64,000 nt of DNA from Microscilla marina ATCC 23134 (GCF_000169175.1 NZ_AAWS01000003.1:186001-250000); one strand, 5' to 3'. Shown: positions 17,032-25,004, numbered from the stretch's first letter. Notes: generated by a model not told the origin, from the letters alone. Numbers and translations are program-made.

Positions 17032-17118
17032 TAAAGCATATCCCGTTTTTTTTCTCAACCTGTCTCCCTTTTTTCTCGTTTATGTGGTTATCTAAGTATC
17101 AAACCAAGACTACAACAG

Positions 17119-17856
17119 ATGAAGCATGCTGAATTAAACGATCAGGCAAATCGCTTATGGCAAAGCTACTGGCAAAAAGCCCAAGCAGGTTTGCCCCTTT
17201 CCAACACTTTTGAAGCACAGTTTTGGGCAACTTACAAACCCTTGATTCAACAAAGACAAGTGGTGAGTGTTCAAAACAAAAACATACCAAATACTCAAAA
17301 AATATCTCGTACTACACAAGCTGAGTTGATGACAATATTTTATAAATATTGGGACAGGGCTTTTGAGCATGAAAAGGTTTTTTATGCCAAAAAAGCTGAT
17401 AATATGGGTGAAGTAGTACTGGGGGGATGTGTAGCCTATGTGTTGATGGGAGGTTTGTTTGTAGCCTCTTTGGTGGTGGCTTTTGCTGGGCTTTATTCAG
17501 CATTGGTGTATACCCTGTTTGCCCTGTTGGTAGTTTGGGGGGTACAGCAGTTGATCAAACCCAATGATACCAATGTGATAGACCCATACCAACCTCCTGA
17601 AAAAAGGGTGATTGTTTCTTTAAATCATGATGCTTTGAAAGTGGCAGAATTGAATTCAGCGAGTAGGCAAGTAGTAAAAGTTTTGAAGTACGAAAACATT
17701 GATACTATGTGGAAGGTAGCAGACGGTTTTTTAGTATCGGGCAGAGATCAAGGGCAACTTATAGAGTTAAAAGTACCTTCGGGGGTGAGCATTTTTAACA
17801 AAATGTTGTTCTTTATCAGCGAGGTAGTGTCATATAACTATTTGCGCAAGCAATAA
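17119..17856 (+). CDS. Two-TM array protein 1 (lineage-specific paralogue family)
   Basis: A 245-residue protein. The N-terminal soluble part has L-W-Q-S-Y-W and Q-F-W-A-T-Y-K-P-L-I, the family motif WQ-Y...FW-x-Y-x-x-L. Two hydrophobic helices lie at about 96-122 and 124-145 (V-V-L-G-G-C-V-A-Y-V-L-M and L-V-Y-T-L-F-A-L-L-V-V-W). A C-terminal beta-rich region ends in I-S-E-V-V-S-Y-N-Y. This N-cap/2TM/beta order is reminiscent of YcxB-like or bacterial PH-domain membrane proteins, an inference without a clear motif match. It is the first of seven related genes, in tandem and nearly head to tail, with 9 bp to the next. It begins 87 bp after the duplicated smc end. Function unknown. Confidence 0.75.
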   Translation: MKHAELNDQANRLWQSYWQKAQAGLPLSNTFEAQFWATYKPLIQQRQVVSVQNKNIPNTQKISRTTQAELMTIFYKYWDRAFEHEKVFYAKKADNMGEVVLGGCVAYVLMGGLFVASLVVAFAGLYSALVYTLFALLVVWGVQQLIKPNDTNVIDPYQPPEKRVIVSLNHDALKVAELNSASRQVVKVLKYENIDTMWKVADGFLVSGRDQGQLIELKVPSGVSIFNKMLFFISEVVSYNYLRKQ

Positions 17857-17865
17857 AACAAGCAG

Positions 17866-18687
17866 ATGGAAAACATACACCAGAATCAACTAGAGCACCA
17901 AGCCGCGCAAAAGTGGCAAGAGTACGCTCAAGGGGTGGCAAAGCTTCACTCAACCCAGAAAAAACACAGTGTACAAGTGTTTTGGGCAAGTTATGAGCAA
18001 CTATTGGCAAAAGCCCACCAAAGGCAATTAAAGCAACAACAAATACAAGCAACTCCACCTGTAGCCGTAGTACAAACCCAGCAAACAGCCGTAATTACTA
18101 CCGCCGAACATGCGTATTTGCCTTGGGTAAAGCTCATGGTACCCTATTGGGACAAACTGCCTTTGAAGTTACAATACAGCGAGCAAATGGTGACCCCATT
18201 ACAGGCAGAGCAAGAAGGTTGTGTCAATGTGACAAAATGGTTAGGACTCTTTTTAATCAGTTTAGCGGCTGTAATTACATTTTTCTTTGCTTACTACTTA
18301 GTGTCAATAGTTTGTGTGGCTATTTTGATCACTATTTTTAGTGTCAAAGACCCTGGTACTACCCGCCGAGTAGTGCCTACCCTCTACCATAGTTATGAGT
18401 TTTCGCCCGATTATATCACTTATGAGAAAAAAGCAGTATATCAAAACAGCCAATTAAAACCACGGGTAAGGCAGTTACAAATTCCTTACAAAACCATTGG
18501 TTATATATACACTGAAGAACAAGGGGTGCGCATTCAGCCAAAAAGTGGGACGAAATGGGTAGACAGCGACCGTAAGTCTCATTCTCACCTGATGATTGAC
18601 CAACGCATAGTGGCTTTCAATCAAGTGGCGTCTTTTATAAGAGATGTGATCAATGCCAATTATGCAAACTGGATGAAACAACCATAA
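17866..18687 (+). CDS. Two-TM array protein 2
   Basis: A 273-residue paralogue of the preceding protein. The N-terminal family motif reads K-W-Q-E-Y ... V-F-W-A-S-Y-E-Q-L-L-A-K-A, followed by a Gln-rich linker. V-P-Y-W-D-K-L-P comes before two adjacent hydrophobic helices (about 125-165). The beta-rich C-terminus has L-Q-I-P-Y-K-T-I-G-Y-I and ends in F-I-R-D-V-I-N-A-N-Y. It is 9 bp after protein 1, so the genes are probably co-transcribed and translationally coupled. Intact. Function unknown. Confidence 0.75.
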   Translation: MENIHQNQLEHQAAQKWQEYAQGVAKLHSTQKKHSVQVFWASYEQLLAKAHQRQLKQQQIQATPPVAVVQTQQTAVITTAEHAYLPWVKLMVPYWDKLPLKLQYSEQMVTPLQAEQEGCVNVTKWLGLFLISLAAVITFFFAYYLVSIVCVAILITIFSVKDPGTTRRVVPTLYHSYEFSPDYITYEKKAVYQNSQLKPRVRQLQIPYKTIGYIYTEEQGVRIQPKSGTKWVDSDRKSHSHLMIDQRIVAFNQVASFIRDVINANYANWMKQP

Positions 18688-18699
18688 AATAAAACCATC

Positions 18700-19391
18700 T
18701 TGAAAGATATAGATCAAAAAGATATAGGTCAACTAGAAGAGAAAGCAGCTGGTATGTGGCAAGCATACAGAAACCAAATACCGGATTTTTGGGCAGATTA
18801 TGAAAGCATACTGGCAAAGGCAAAACAAAACCAACAGGCGTTGATGCAAGCACCTGCTTTGCCCCTGATTTGGTTTGGACAGATTTGATAAGGCATTACC
18901 TGCCCAACCAGCAGAGTTTTACCTGTATGACAGAAAAACGGGTAAGTGGTTGTTTTACTTTGCTAAAGATCATGTTGTTTGTTGGTGTCTTATTATTTAG
19001 CCTGATCTTCCTGTTATTACAGGCGTTTTTGATTACGTTATTTGGGGGAGTATTGGCAGTGTTCATTGGGAGGAGTTTTGAGAGCAGAAAGCATACTGTG
19101 TATTACCGTTTTGATTTTGCTCCTAATGGTTTGACGTGTACCAAGCGAGTAGCATATAGCCAAAGCAAGCAATATGTAATTGCCGTACAAGTGCCTTATG
19201 CTACGGTGATAAATGTACGAAGAAATCAGGGGCAAACCATACAACTGGCAAGTCCACAAGGGCAGGTTTGGTACGATGCTTCCAGCAGAACCTATAACAA
19301 AGTGGTTATTCCGGCTGGTGTAGCCCAACACCCACCTATATATGATTTCTTATCGGCAGTAGCAAAATATAACCGTCAGTTAAACCCCTAA
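18700..19391 (+). pseudogene. Two-TM array protein 3, frameshifted
   Basis: The first 62 codons (to 18888) hold the family motif M-W-Q-A-Y ... D-F-W-A-D-Y-E-S-I-L-A-K-A. The frame then shifts around 18860-18880, and the rest (two TM helices, Y-R-F-D-F-A-P-N-G-L-T and I-Q-V-P-Y-like A-V-Q-V-P-Y-A-T-V, then F-L-S-A-V-A-K-Y-N) continues in another frame to 19391. The start aligned with the ATG of paralogue 5 is TTG. Either a broken gene or, less likely, a sequencing error; the change of start codon favours decay. Confidence 0.7.
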
Positions 19392-19454
19392 GCGAGCATG
19401 TTGTTAGGAAAGGTACTTGTTTTTTAATACTGGTCGAGTAACAATGGTTGCGTC

Positions 19455-19636
19455 AGCTGGACTCAGCCTTATTTTGTTGGCGTTAAGAAATTTGAGCAAT
19501 GAAGCCGTAAAAACAGATCACTGTTTGAGCGAAGCGAGTTTGAGCTGTTTCGGCGGAATGAAACAAATTTTAGCAACAACAAAATACAGCTGCGGGGTTT
19601 TTGGTTACTTTTTGACCTGGAGCAAAAAGTAACGGC
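19455..19636. repeat. Dispersed repeat with GGTTACTTTTTG hairpin (copy 1)
   Basis: About 180 bp similar to 38045-38275. Shared landmarks are TTGTTGGCGTTAA/TTGTTAGCGTTAA, GCAATGAAGCCGT, TCACTG, TTTGAGCTGTTT and GCGGGGTTT, followed by a hairpin. Here the hairpin stem is GGTTACTTTTTG/CAAAAAGTAAC; in the other copy it is GGTTCCTTTTG/CAAAAGGAAC, so the stem change is compensated. It lies where most of a fourth array gene is missing. Confidence 0.65.
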
Positions 19637-19730
19637 TCACAGATATTCGAATTATTGATTTTATAATAGTGCCTGCTGATTCGTATTCATTTGATAGGTT
19701 ATGAATTGTTAGCTGTCGCTCCTACTGGTA

Positions 19731-19815
19731 GGTTTTTCTTATAAAAAATGAGCAACTTCGCTGAGGATTGCGAAACTTGAGGTTTCGATCGGGCGTGTGG
19801 ACACTGCCCGAGGCG
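19731..19815. mobile_element. ISAs1-ended MITE fragment
   Basis: The left end GGTTTTTCTTATAAAAAATGAG matches the IS end, followed by about 60 bp similar to 11105-11195 in reverse (TTTCGATCGGGCG, CACTGCCCGAGGCG). The second end is not found, so it is partial. It directly precedes the truncated array gene 4. Confidence 0.55.
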
Positions 19816-19827
19816 GAGAGCAACAAG

Positions 19828-19982
19828 GAATGACCATTTGGTGTGATAATGATACACCATGGTATGACAATCACCATGAACCCTACTTTCATTTGACTAT
19901 TCGTCAGGAGGTGGCTTGCTTTGATGAGGTAAAACACTTTATACAAGATGTGTTGAAGGTTAATCAGGCAAGTAGCCCATAA
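19828..19982 (+). pseudogene. Two-TM array protein 4, C-terminal remnant
   Basis: About 51 codons resembling the end of array protein 2: D-N-D-T-P-W-Y-D-N, L-T-I-R-Q-E-V-A-C-F-D-E-V, F-I-Q-D-V-L-K-V-N. The N-terminal motif and both membrane helices are absent, replaced by the repeats at 19455-19815. Only 10 bp separate it from the next paralogue, as between the intact members. Confidence 0.7.
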
Positions 19983-19992
19983 AATAAATGGC

Positions 19993-20701
19993 ATGAAAAA
20001 AATAGATCCACACGAGTTAGAAAACAAGGCAACTGGTATGTGGCAAATATACAGAAACCAAATGCCGGATTTTTGGGCAGATTACGAGGCGTTAATTGGA
20101 CAGTCAAGGATGTTGTTTCGAAAGAAACCTATAATTGCCCCTGTGCCTATAAACCATACTGCCAAAAGGCTTATTGCCAAATATTGGGTGAAGAAGTTGC
20201 CCGAATTACATTATGTAAACATACGTCAGAGCACAATGCGGGGTGTAGCATTTCTTTGAGTTTAATTATATCATTGTTTGCGTTATCGCTGGGAGCAATT
20301 GCTTTATTCACAGGTGTTTGGAGCTTGCCATTGGGTGCATGGTGGTGGCAATGGTGGCTATCTTGATGAAAATGCTAAATTTTGCGGGCAACAAGCCAGA
20401 CCAAAAGATAACCTTGGAAGTAAAAATTGTCATTGAACCACATCAGTTGGTATATCATTTCAGAGATGATCAGGCAAAGGTCTATAATACCGTCAAGATA
20501 CGTTATGATTGGATAGCAGGGTTGCAAGAAGAAGGAGAAGTGGTAAGAATAGTAGGGCATAAAAAGCAAGAAACCTGGCAAGGCAACATCAAAGGGGTGT
20601 TTCATCCCGTGTTTCTATACCAAGACATGCACGAGTTTAACCATATAAAGTTCTTTTTGCAAGAGCTGGCGAGGCATCATCATCAACAGAGAATCCGTTA
20701 A
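19993..20701 (+). pseudogene. Two-TM array protein 5, two frameshifts
   Basis: The frame starting at 19993 gives M-W-Q-I-Y-R-N-Q-M-P-D-F-W-A-D-Y-E-A and Y-W-V-K-K-L-P, ending at 20259. The membrane part (S-L-I-I-S-L-F-A-L-S-L-G) is in a second frame up to about 20330. The C-terminal beta part (L-V-Y-H-F-R-D, F-F-L-Q-E-L-A-R) is in a third, ending at 20701. Each segment matches the paralogues, so this is a recently decayed gene. Confidence 0.7.
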
Positions 20702-20756
20702 AAAAAACAGGTGATGATGATAAAAACAATAAGTAGATCAAAAAAAATAATATACA

Positions 20757-21470
20757 ATGAACAACCCAATAGAACGACCAAGCAATGCCTTGTGGCAGCA
20801 ACAGTGGCAGTGTCAAAACGCCCCACGTTTTGATGAGAATTTTTGGAAGGCTTATGAGAGACTCATTAGAAGGGCAAAAGCGGTACAAAATGAGCCTAAA
20901 GATTCCACGCTCATAAAACCCGAAGATAAAATAACCCAGTTACTCACCAAGTATTGGACAAAAGTACCTAAATTTGATTATGCAGAAAGTGGCACCAGAC
21001 AAGATGAACCCTTCACTGCTTTGGTTGTAATTTTTGGTATAATGGCAACGACTACTATAGTGTTGTTGCTAGGCAACTTTCATCGAATGTTGATAGAGAT
21101 GACATTAGCCATTGGGCTCATTTTCATTAGTTTCCTTCCTGACAAAAATTCACTAGAAGGAGAAAATGAAAGGGACAGTCAGGTAAGGCTTGAAACGCAG
21201 CACTTGGTATATCGTTCACAATACTGTTATGGCATTAAGGAAACTACTGTATATGTACCTTATAGCCAGATAGAAACCTTGCAGCAACACAAGAAAGGAA
21301 TAAAATTAGTAGGGCGAAGGGGAGAGGAAAAGTGGGCAGATGCGGGTAAAGTAGGTGTGCCTGAGATAATATTACCCTCAGCGATGGAAGGCTATGCCAC
21401 TTTGTGTTTGTTTCTCAATGAGGTGGCAACTTATAACTACCAACAAAGAAAACACCTATTGTATCATTAA
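20757..21470 (+). CDS. Two-TM array protein 6
   Basis: An intact 237-residue paralogue. It has L-W-Q-Q-Q-W ... N-F-W-K-A-Y-E-R-L-I-R-R-A-K at the N-terminus and K-Y-W-T-K-V-P-K-F-D-Y before the membrane part. Two hydrophobic helices (about 88-130) are followed by L-V-Y-R-S-Q-Y, V-Y-V-P-Y-S-Q-I-E, and the ending F-L-N-E-V-A-T-Y-N-Y. The strand order Q-H-L-V-Y...V-P-Y-x-x-I...G-I-K-L recurs in all members and resembles a small PH-like barrel, an inference. Unknown function. An AT-rich 55-bp leader precedes it. Confidence 0.75.
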   Translation: MNNPIERPSNALWQQQWQCQNAPRFDENFWKAYERLIRRAKAVQNEPKDSTLIKPEDKITQLLTKYWTKVPKFDYAESGTRQDEPFTALVVIFGIMATTTIVLLLGNFHRMLIEMTLAIGLIFISFLPDKNSLEGENERDSQVRLETQHLVYRSQYCYGIKETTVYVPYSQIETLQQHKKGIKLVGRRGEEKWADAGKVGVPEIILPSAMEGYATLCLFLNEVATYNYQQRKHLLYH

Positions 21471-21546
21471 TAAATTGCGCCTCGCCACAAACACTTACAG
21501 GTTTGGCATCGTTGCATATAAAAGAATACACCCAACAACACTCAAT

Positions 21547-22794
21547 ATGGAAGAGGCTTCTTTAAATCAATTATCTGCTATTGAGAGCAACCTGACACAA
21601 AAGGGAGATGAATTGTGGCAACAATACCCTGTGGCTAACGACGACCTTGACGCTGAAAGTTCCAGCGAAACCCCTCATTTTTGGAAGCATTACGACCGCC
21701 TGATAGACGAAGCCCGTCAGCGTCAACTGACCAAAAGTGTAGACAAAGCATTGGCATTGGCAGAAGACGTGTTTTTATCAAACCAACAACAATTCAAGTC
21801 TGTACCGATTCCTTTGGGCAAATACTTTTACAAGCCCCAGGGCTTACACCCTAAAGCCAAATTTTATGTAGGTTTGGGTGGGGTTTGGATCGTTAATTTT
21901 TTTGCGTTGGGTTCAGGATTGATCCCTACAGGAGTGCAGGGTTGGCTTACCCTTTTTCAGTTGGGCTTTGGGGTGTATATTATTATGAAGCTGGTAAACC
22001 TGTTTGCTGGCAAAACCACCAACGACATTGCCATTGAATCTAGCTATATCAGAGACAAAGCCCATCAATTGATGTTGGCACTCAAAGACATTACTGCAAT
22101 AGAAGAAACCTCCCGAGGTCTGTTGGTCAAAAGTACCCACTCGGCAGGCAACCAGCAAGGGCAATTGCTTGTTCCCAAAAACACCGAAGAGTATGGCAAC
22201 ATTGTCCAGTTTGTGAAGCAAGTAGTAGCAGTAAACGAGCACCAGCCCAATATCTACCCCGACTTGCCCTCTATCAAAGCACATCATTGGGCAAACCCTA
22301 TTGCCGAAATTAAGCATGAACGTCGTTTTATTGTACCCAAAACCGGGATGAAAGGAATAGGAGCCATGCCTTTAGAATGGACAGGGGCAATGGTAGGCGT
22401 GATAGGGGCAAGTGTTGGAGCCATTTCGTTTTTTGGTATTCCTATGTTTGGGATGGCAGGAATCTTAGGCATGATCTATTCCTTAGACCTTTTTTTCAAA
22501 AACAAACAACGTTTTGCCCTGCATCACATCCACATTACCCAAGAACACCTCGTGTATACCTTTAGCTATAACCATCGATTGCGCAACATCCACATCCCCC
22601 TCAAAGAAATATATGGTTTAAAAAGAACCCGTCGAGGCATAAAAATATTGAACCAACAAGGCAAACCGTATTGGACAACCTTGGAGTATCCACACAAAAA
22701 ATACGAACCCATCATTCCCAAGAAAAACCCTCAGGCATTGCACATTCAAGTGTTTTTAGAAGAAGTAGTGGCCCACAACCGAGGGCTGGGTTAG
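21547..22794 (+). CDS. Two-TM array protein 7, double-module form
   Basis: The ATG at 21547 gives 415 residues; the longer frame from 21394 overlaps gene 6 and was rejected. The N-terminus carries the family motif E-L-W-Q-Q-Y ... H-F-W-K-H-Y-D-R-L-I-D-E-A. A first membrane pair (about 105-155) and soluble part follow, ending in F-V-K-Q-V-V-A-V-N. A second membrane pair (about 275-320) comes with a second soluble part (H-L-V-Y-T-F-S-Y, I-P-L-K-E-I-Y-G-L) ending in F-L-E-E-V-V-A-H-N. It therefore looks like an internal duplication or fusion of two family modules. Its stop overlaps the convergent maf stop by 3 bp. Confidence 0.75.
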   Translation: MEEASLNQLSAIESNLTQKGDELWQQYPVANDDLDAESSSETPHFWKHYDRLIDEARQRQLTKSVDKALALAEDVFLSNQQQFKSVPIPLGKYFYKPQGLHPKAKFYVGLGGVWIVNFFALGSGLIPTGVQGWLTLFQLGFGVYIIMKLVNLFAGKTTNDIAIESSYIRDKAHQLMLALKDITAIEETSRGLLVKSTHSAGNQQGQLLVPKNTEEYGNIVQFVKQVVAVNEHQPNIYPDLPSIKAHHWANPIAEIKHERRFIVPKTGMKGIGAMPLEWTGAMVGVIGASVGAISFFGIPMFGMAGILGMIYSLDLFFKNKQRFALHHIHITQEHLVYTFSYNHRLRNIHIPLKEIYGLKRTRRGIKILNQQGKPYWTTLEYPHKKYEPIIPKKNPQALHIQVFLEEVVAHNRGLG

Positions 22795-23369
22795 CCCCAT
22801 ATCTCAGGGGCTATTGCTTTGAGTCTGGTGTATACCTTTTGCAAAGGCAAACCCACCACATTATAATAGTCCCCTTCGATGCGCTCAATGCCCACCATTC
22901 CAATCCACTCCTGAATACCATACGCCCCCGCCTTGTCAAACGGTTGATAATGTTCAATATAATAATTGACCTCTTGTGTAGTAAGCGATTTAAACACCAC
23001 CTGAGTAGTTTCGGCAAAAACTTCGTACTTATGTTGGTAATAAATACAAACCCCTGTTACCACCTCATGCGTGTTGCCAGAAAGCGCCAGCAACATTTGT
23101 TGGGCATGCGCCTTGTTCTGAGGTTTGCCCAATATTTTATGGTCATGAATTACCACCGTATCGGCAGTAATGATCAACTCATGCGGTTGGACATCTTTCT
23201 CAAAAGCTTGAGCCTTAAGGCGCGCAAGGTATTGAGCGGCCTCATGTGGTGGTTGAGCATCGCCCACCGACTCATCTATAGGTTTGGTACGTACCTCAAA
23301 GTCAACCCCCAACGACGCAAGTAACTCTTTGCGGCGAGGCGAACCAGAAGCTAAAGTGATTTTTATCAT
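22791..23369 (-). CDS. maf: Maf-like nucleoside triphosphate pyrophosphatase
   Basis: The 192-residue protein starts I-T-L-A-S-G-S-P-R-R-K-E-L-L, the Maf substrate-binding signature. It has I-T-A-D-T-V-V near residues 66-72, the catalytic/metal Asp region, and Q-P-F-D-K-A-G-A-Y-G-I-Q near the end, all family landmarks. Maf proteins hydrolyse dTTP/UTP or modified nucleotides to monophosphates and can slow septation when overexpressed. The stop codon overlaps the end of the convergent array gene 7. Probably its own transcription unit. Confidence 0.95.
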   Translation of the reverse strand: MIKITLASGSPRRKELLASLGVDFEVRTKPIDESVGDAQPPHEAAQYLARLKAQAFEKDVQPHELIITADTVVIHDHKILGKPQNKAHAQQMLLALSGNTHEVVTGVCIYYQHKYEVFAETTQVVFKSLTTQEVNYYIEHYQPFDKAGAYGIQEWIGMVGIERIEGDYYNVVGLPLQKVYTRLKAIAPEIWG

Positions 23370-23486
23370 ATTTGTGAGTTAGTCGATAGTTGTTAGTCCG
23401 GAGTCGGTAGCACCTACCTGGTTTCGTTATTGGTGTTTAGCCCTTAGGCTAAAAGCTTGAAGCTGTAAACTCTCCCGACTTCCATC

Positions 23487-23533
23487 TACCGATTTTATAA
23501 ACCGCTAAAAATCAACGTTCTATAAAATCGGTA
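23487..23533. repeat. Stem / 21-nt loop / stem repeat (H1)
   Basis: TACCGATTTTATA (23487-23499) pairs perfectly with TATAAAATCGGTA (23521-23533). The loop is AACCGCTAAAAATCAACGTTC. The stem is a different sequence from H2-H5, yet it is fully complementary. Confidence 0.8.
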
Positions 23534-23639
23534 AGTTGCTTGTAGAGCAGCGTCAAACTTGAAGCTTGTCGCTAAAAGCACCGATATTCATCAGTATCTA
23601 AGGACTTGAAGCTGTAAACTCTCCCGACTCCCAATTTTT

Positions 23640-23692
23640 AACTAACAAATTCATAAGCCACTGAAAGTAAGCATACTATGAATTTGTTAGTT
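23640..23692. repeat. Stem / 21-nt loop / stem repeat (H2)
   Basis: AACTAACAAATTCATA (23640-23655) pairs perfectly over 16 bp with TATGAATTTGTTAGTT (23677-23692). The loop is AGCCACTGAAAGTAAGCATAC. Same arm class as H5 at 61964. Confidence 0.8.
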
Positions 23693-23773
23693 GCCGATGG
23701 AACAGGGTGTAGCACCGATATTCATCAGTATCTAAGGGCTCGGAGCTGTAAACTCTCCCGACTCCCAATTTTT

Positions 23774-23827
23774 AACTACGCTTTTTATAAGTTGCTAAAA
23801 ATCAGCGTGATATAAAAAAGTGGTTAC
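23774..23827. repeat. Stem / 21-nt loop / stem repeat (H3)
   Basis: AACTACGCTTTTTATA (23774-23789) pairs with TATAAAAAAGTGGTTA (23811-23826) with a bulge and mismatches. The loop is AGTTGCTAAAAATCAGCGTGA. Same arm class as H4 at 14013, but the right arm is drifting. Confidence 0.7.
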
Positions 23828-23924
23828 CTGTGGAACAGGGTATAGCACCGATATTCATCAGTATCTAAGGGCTCGGAGCTGTAAACTCTCCCGACTCCCG
23901 ACTATGGACTCCCAACTAACTAAT

Positions 23925-24737
23925 CTACTTCTTATTAAACTTTCGTAACTTAATTTCAGTCAGCTTACGCTTGGTATCCAAAGCAAAATCGCCCTTCATC
24001 ATCCAGTCATAATAACCGTGTTCACGCTCCAGCACCCACTCTACAGGCTTGCCCTTAAACTTACCAAAGTTAAATACCTCTTGCCCCTTGTCGTTAAACA
24101 CCATACGCCCGGCAAAGTCTACAATCTTGTCGTTAACCAACTCATGCAGCTTGTTTACATCATTGTGTACAGGCACAAAAGAATTGCCCTCCTTGTCTTT
24201 GATCTCTACCCCTTCGTAATGGTGAATTTGGGCGTTGAGCACCTCAAGTGTAGCCACTGTATCAGCCTCGGCAGTGTGGGCATCTTCTAGGCTCTTGTTG
24301 CAATAAAACTTATAAGCCGCCGTAAGCGTGCGAGGCTCCATCATAAAGAAAATCTTTTGGGCATCTACCAGTTTGCGGTTATTCACCGAAAAGTCAACCC
24401 CTACCCGCAAAAATTCTTCTACCAACACAGGCACATCAAAACGCACAATGTTGTAGCCGGCTAAGTCGCAACCCTCTAAAAACTTCACCAAATTTTTGGC
24501 AATGCTCTTAAAAGTAGGTGCATCCTTTACGTGTTCGTCATAAATGCCATGTACCAAACTAGATTCAATCGGAATAGGCATTTCAGGGTTAATCTTCTTT
24601 ACATCTTTTTCAATTTCACCATTAGGCAGTGCTTTTATAAAAGCCCACTCTACTATACGGTCTTTGGCGATATTGGTACCAGTTGTTTCTAAGTCGAAAA
24701 AAACCAAAGGGTTTTTAAGGTTGAGTGTATGTTGCAT
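23925..24737 (-). CDS. DnaQ-like 3'-5' exonuclease (DEDD family)
   Basis: A 270-residue protein with the exonuclease I motif F-F-D-L-E-T-T-G-T-N near residues 14-23. The Exo II region G-Y-N-I-V-R-F-D-V-P lies near 95-104, with H-T-A-E-A-D-T-V-A-T near 155 as Exo III. The acidic residues D, E, D and D bind two metals. A C-terminal extension of about 80 residues contains a motif V-F-N-F-G-K-F-K-G-K-P-V, seen in other Bacteroidetes homologues annotated as polymerase III epsilon-like. It may act in DNA proofreading or repair or be an RNase T-like enzyme; the alpha-subunit gene is not nearby, so replication use is not shown. A MITE sits 66 bp upstream of its start. Confidence 0.88.
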   Translation of the reverse strand: MQHTLNLKNPLVFFDLETTGTNIAKDRIVEWAFIKALPNGEIEKDVKKINPEMPIPIESSLVHGIYDEHVKDAPTFKSIAKNLVKFLEGCDLAGYNIVRFDVPVLVEEFLRVGVDFSVNNRKLVDAQKIFFMMEPRTLTAAYKFYCNKSLEDAHTAEADTVATLEVLNAQIHHYEGVEIKDKEGNSFVPVHNDVNKLHELVNDKIVDFAGRMVFNDKGQEVFNFGKFKGKPVEWVLEREHGYYDWMMKGDFALDTKRKLTEIKLRKFNKK

Positions 24738-24803
24738 AAATTTATAGCTTCACCTGATTTGTTTGCTTCAGGTTGATTTTTATTTAATTCTATTTTTATC
24801 TTA

Positions 24804-25004
24804 GTAATGGACAAAAAATAATCTTTCGATTTGGGAAATGACCTTTACTACTGATACTTCGTTATTTTTATTGCTCGTAGCGCTGCTACGAACGCAAAAA
24901 CCGATAGCTGCAGCTTGCTGCGCTGAGCTCTGCCAAAGGCTAAATGCCTCGCCTCAGTGGTAAATCTCTATCTCCAAATGGATACCTTATTTTTCAACCA
25001 TTAC
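24804..25004. mobile_element. MITE, G(T/G)AATGG family (201 bp)
   Basis: Ends GTAATGGACAAAAAATAA and TTATTTTTCAACCATTAC, flanked by TTA on both sides (24801-24803, 25005-25007). Very similar to 50004-50218 except for the central GAGCTC module (24899-24942), which that copy has replaced. It lies in the promoter region of the DnaQ-like gene and may influence it. Confidence 0.85.

Larger units (their letters stand above)
23461..23895. repeat. Tandem repeat array, about 133-149 bp unit, with embedded hairpins
   Basis: The anchor AGCTGTAAACTCTCCCGACT recurs at 23461, 23610, 23744 and 23877, a spacing of 149, 134 and 133 bp. Each unit carries a stem/21-nt loop/stem hairpin. The last two intervals carry GGAACAGGGTRTAGCACCGATATTC; the block CACCGATATTCATCAGTATCTAAGG is in the last three. 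Non-coding, between maf and a DnaQ-like gene. Related blocks without tandem copies occur at 13981-14065 and 61900-62016. Confidence 0.8.

Noticed and set aside
21394-21546. Longer start for array protein 7
   Set aside because: It overlaps gene 6 and adds residues that do not match the family; the ATG at 21547 aligns with the other members.
17119-22794. Toxin/immunity interpretation of the two-TM array
   Set aside because: No toxin domain, signal or paired toxin gene is seen; turnover alone is not enough to call it.
23640-23692. Integron attC sites
   Set aside because: The arms do not fit the RYYYAAC/GTTRRRY cores, and no cassette-like gene spacing or integrase is present.
23461-23895. CRISPR array
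   Set aside because: The repeat unit is 133-149 bp and the intervening sequence is also repeated; there are no short unique spacers and no cas genes.
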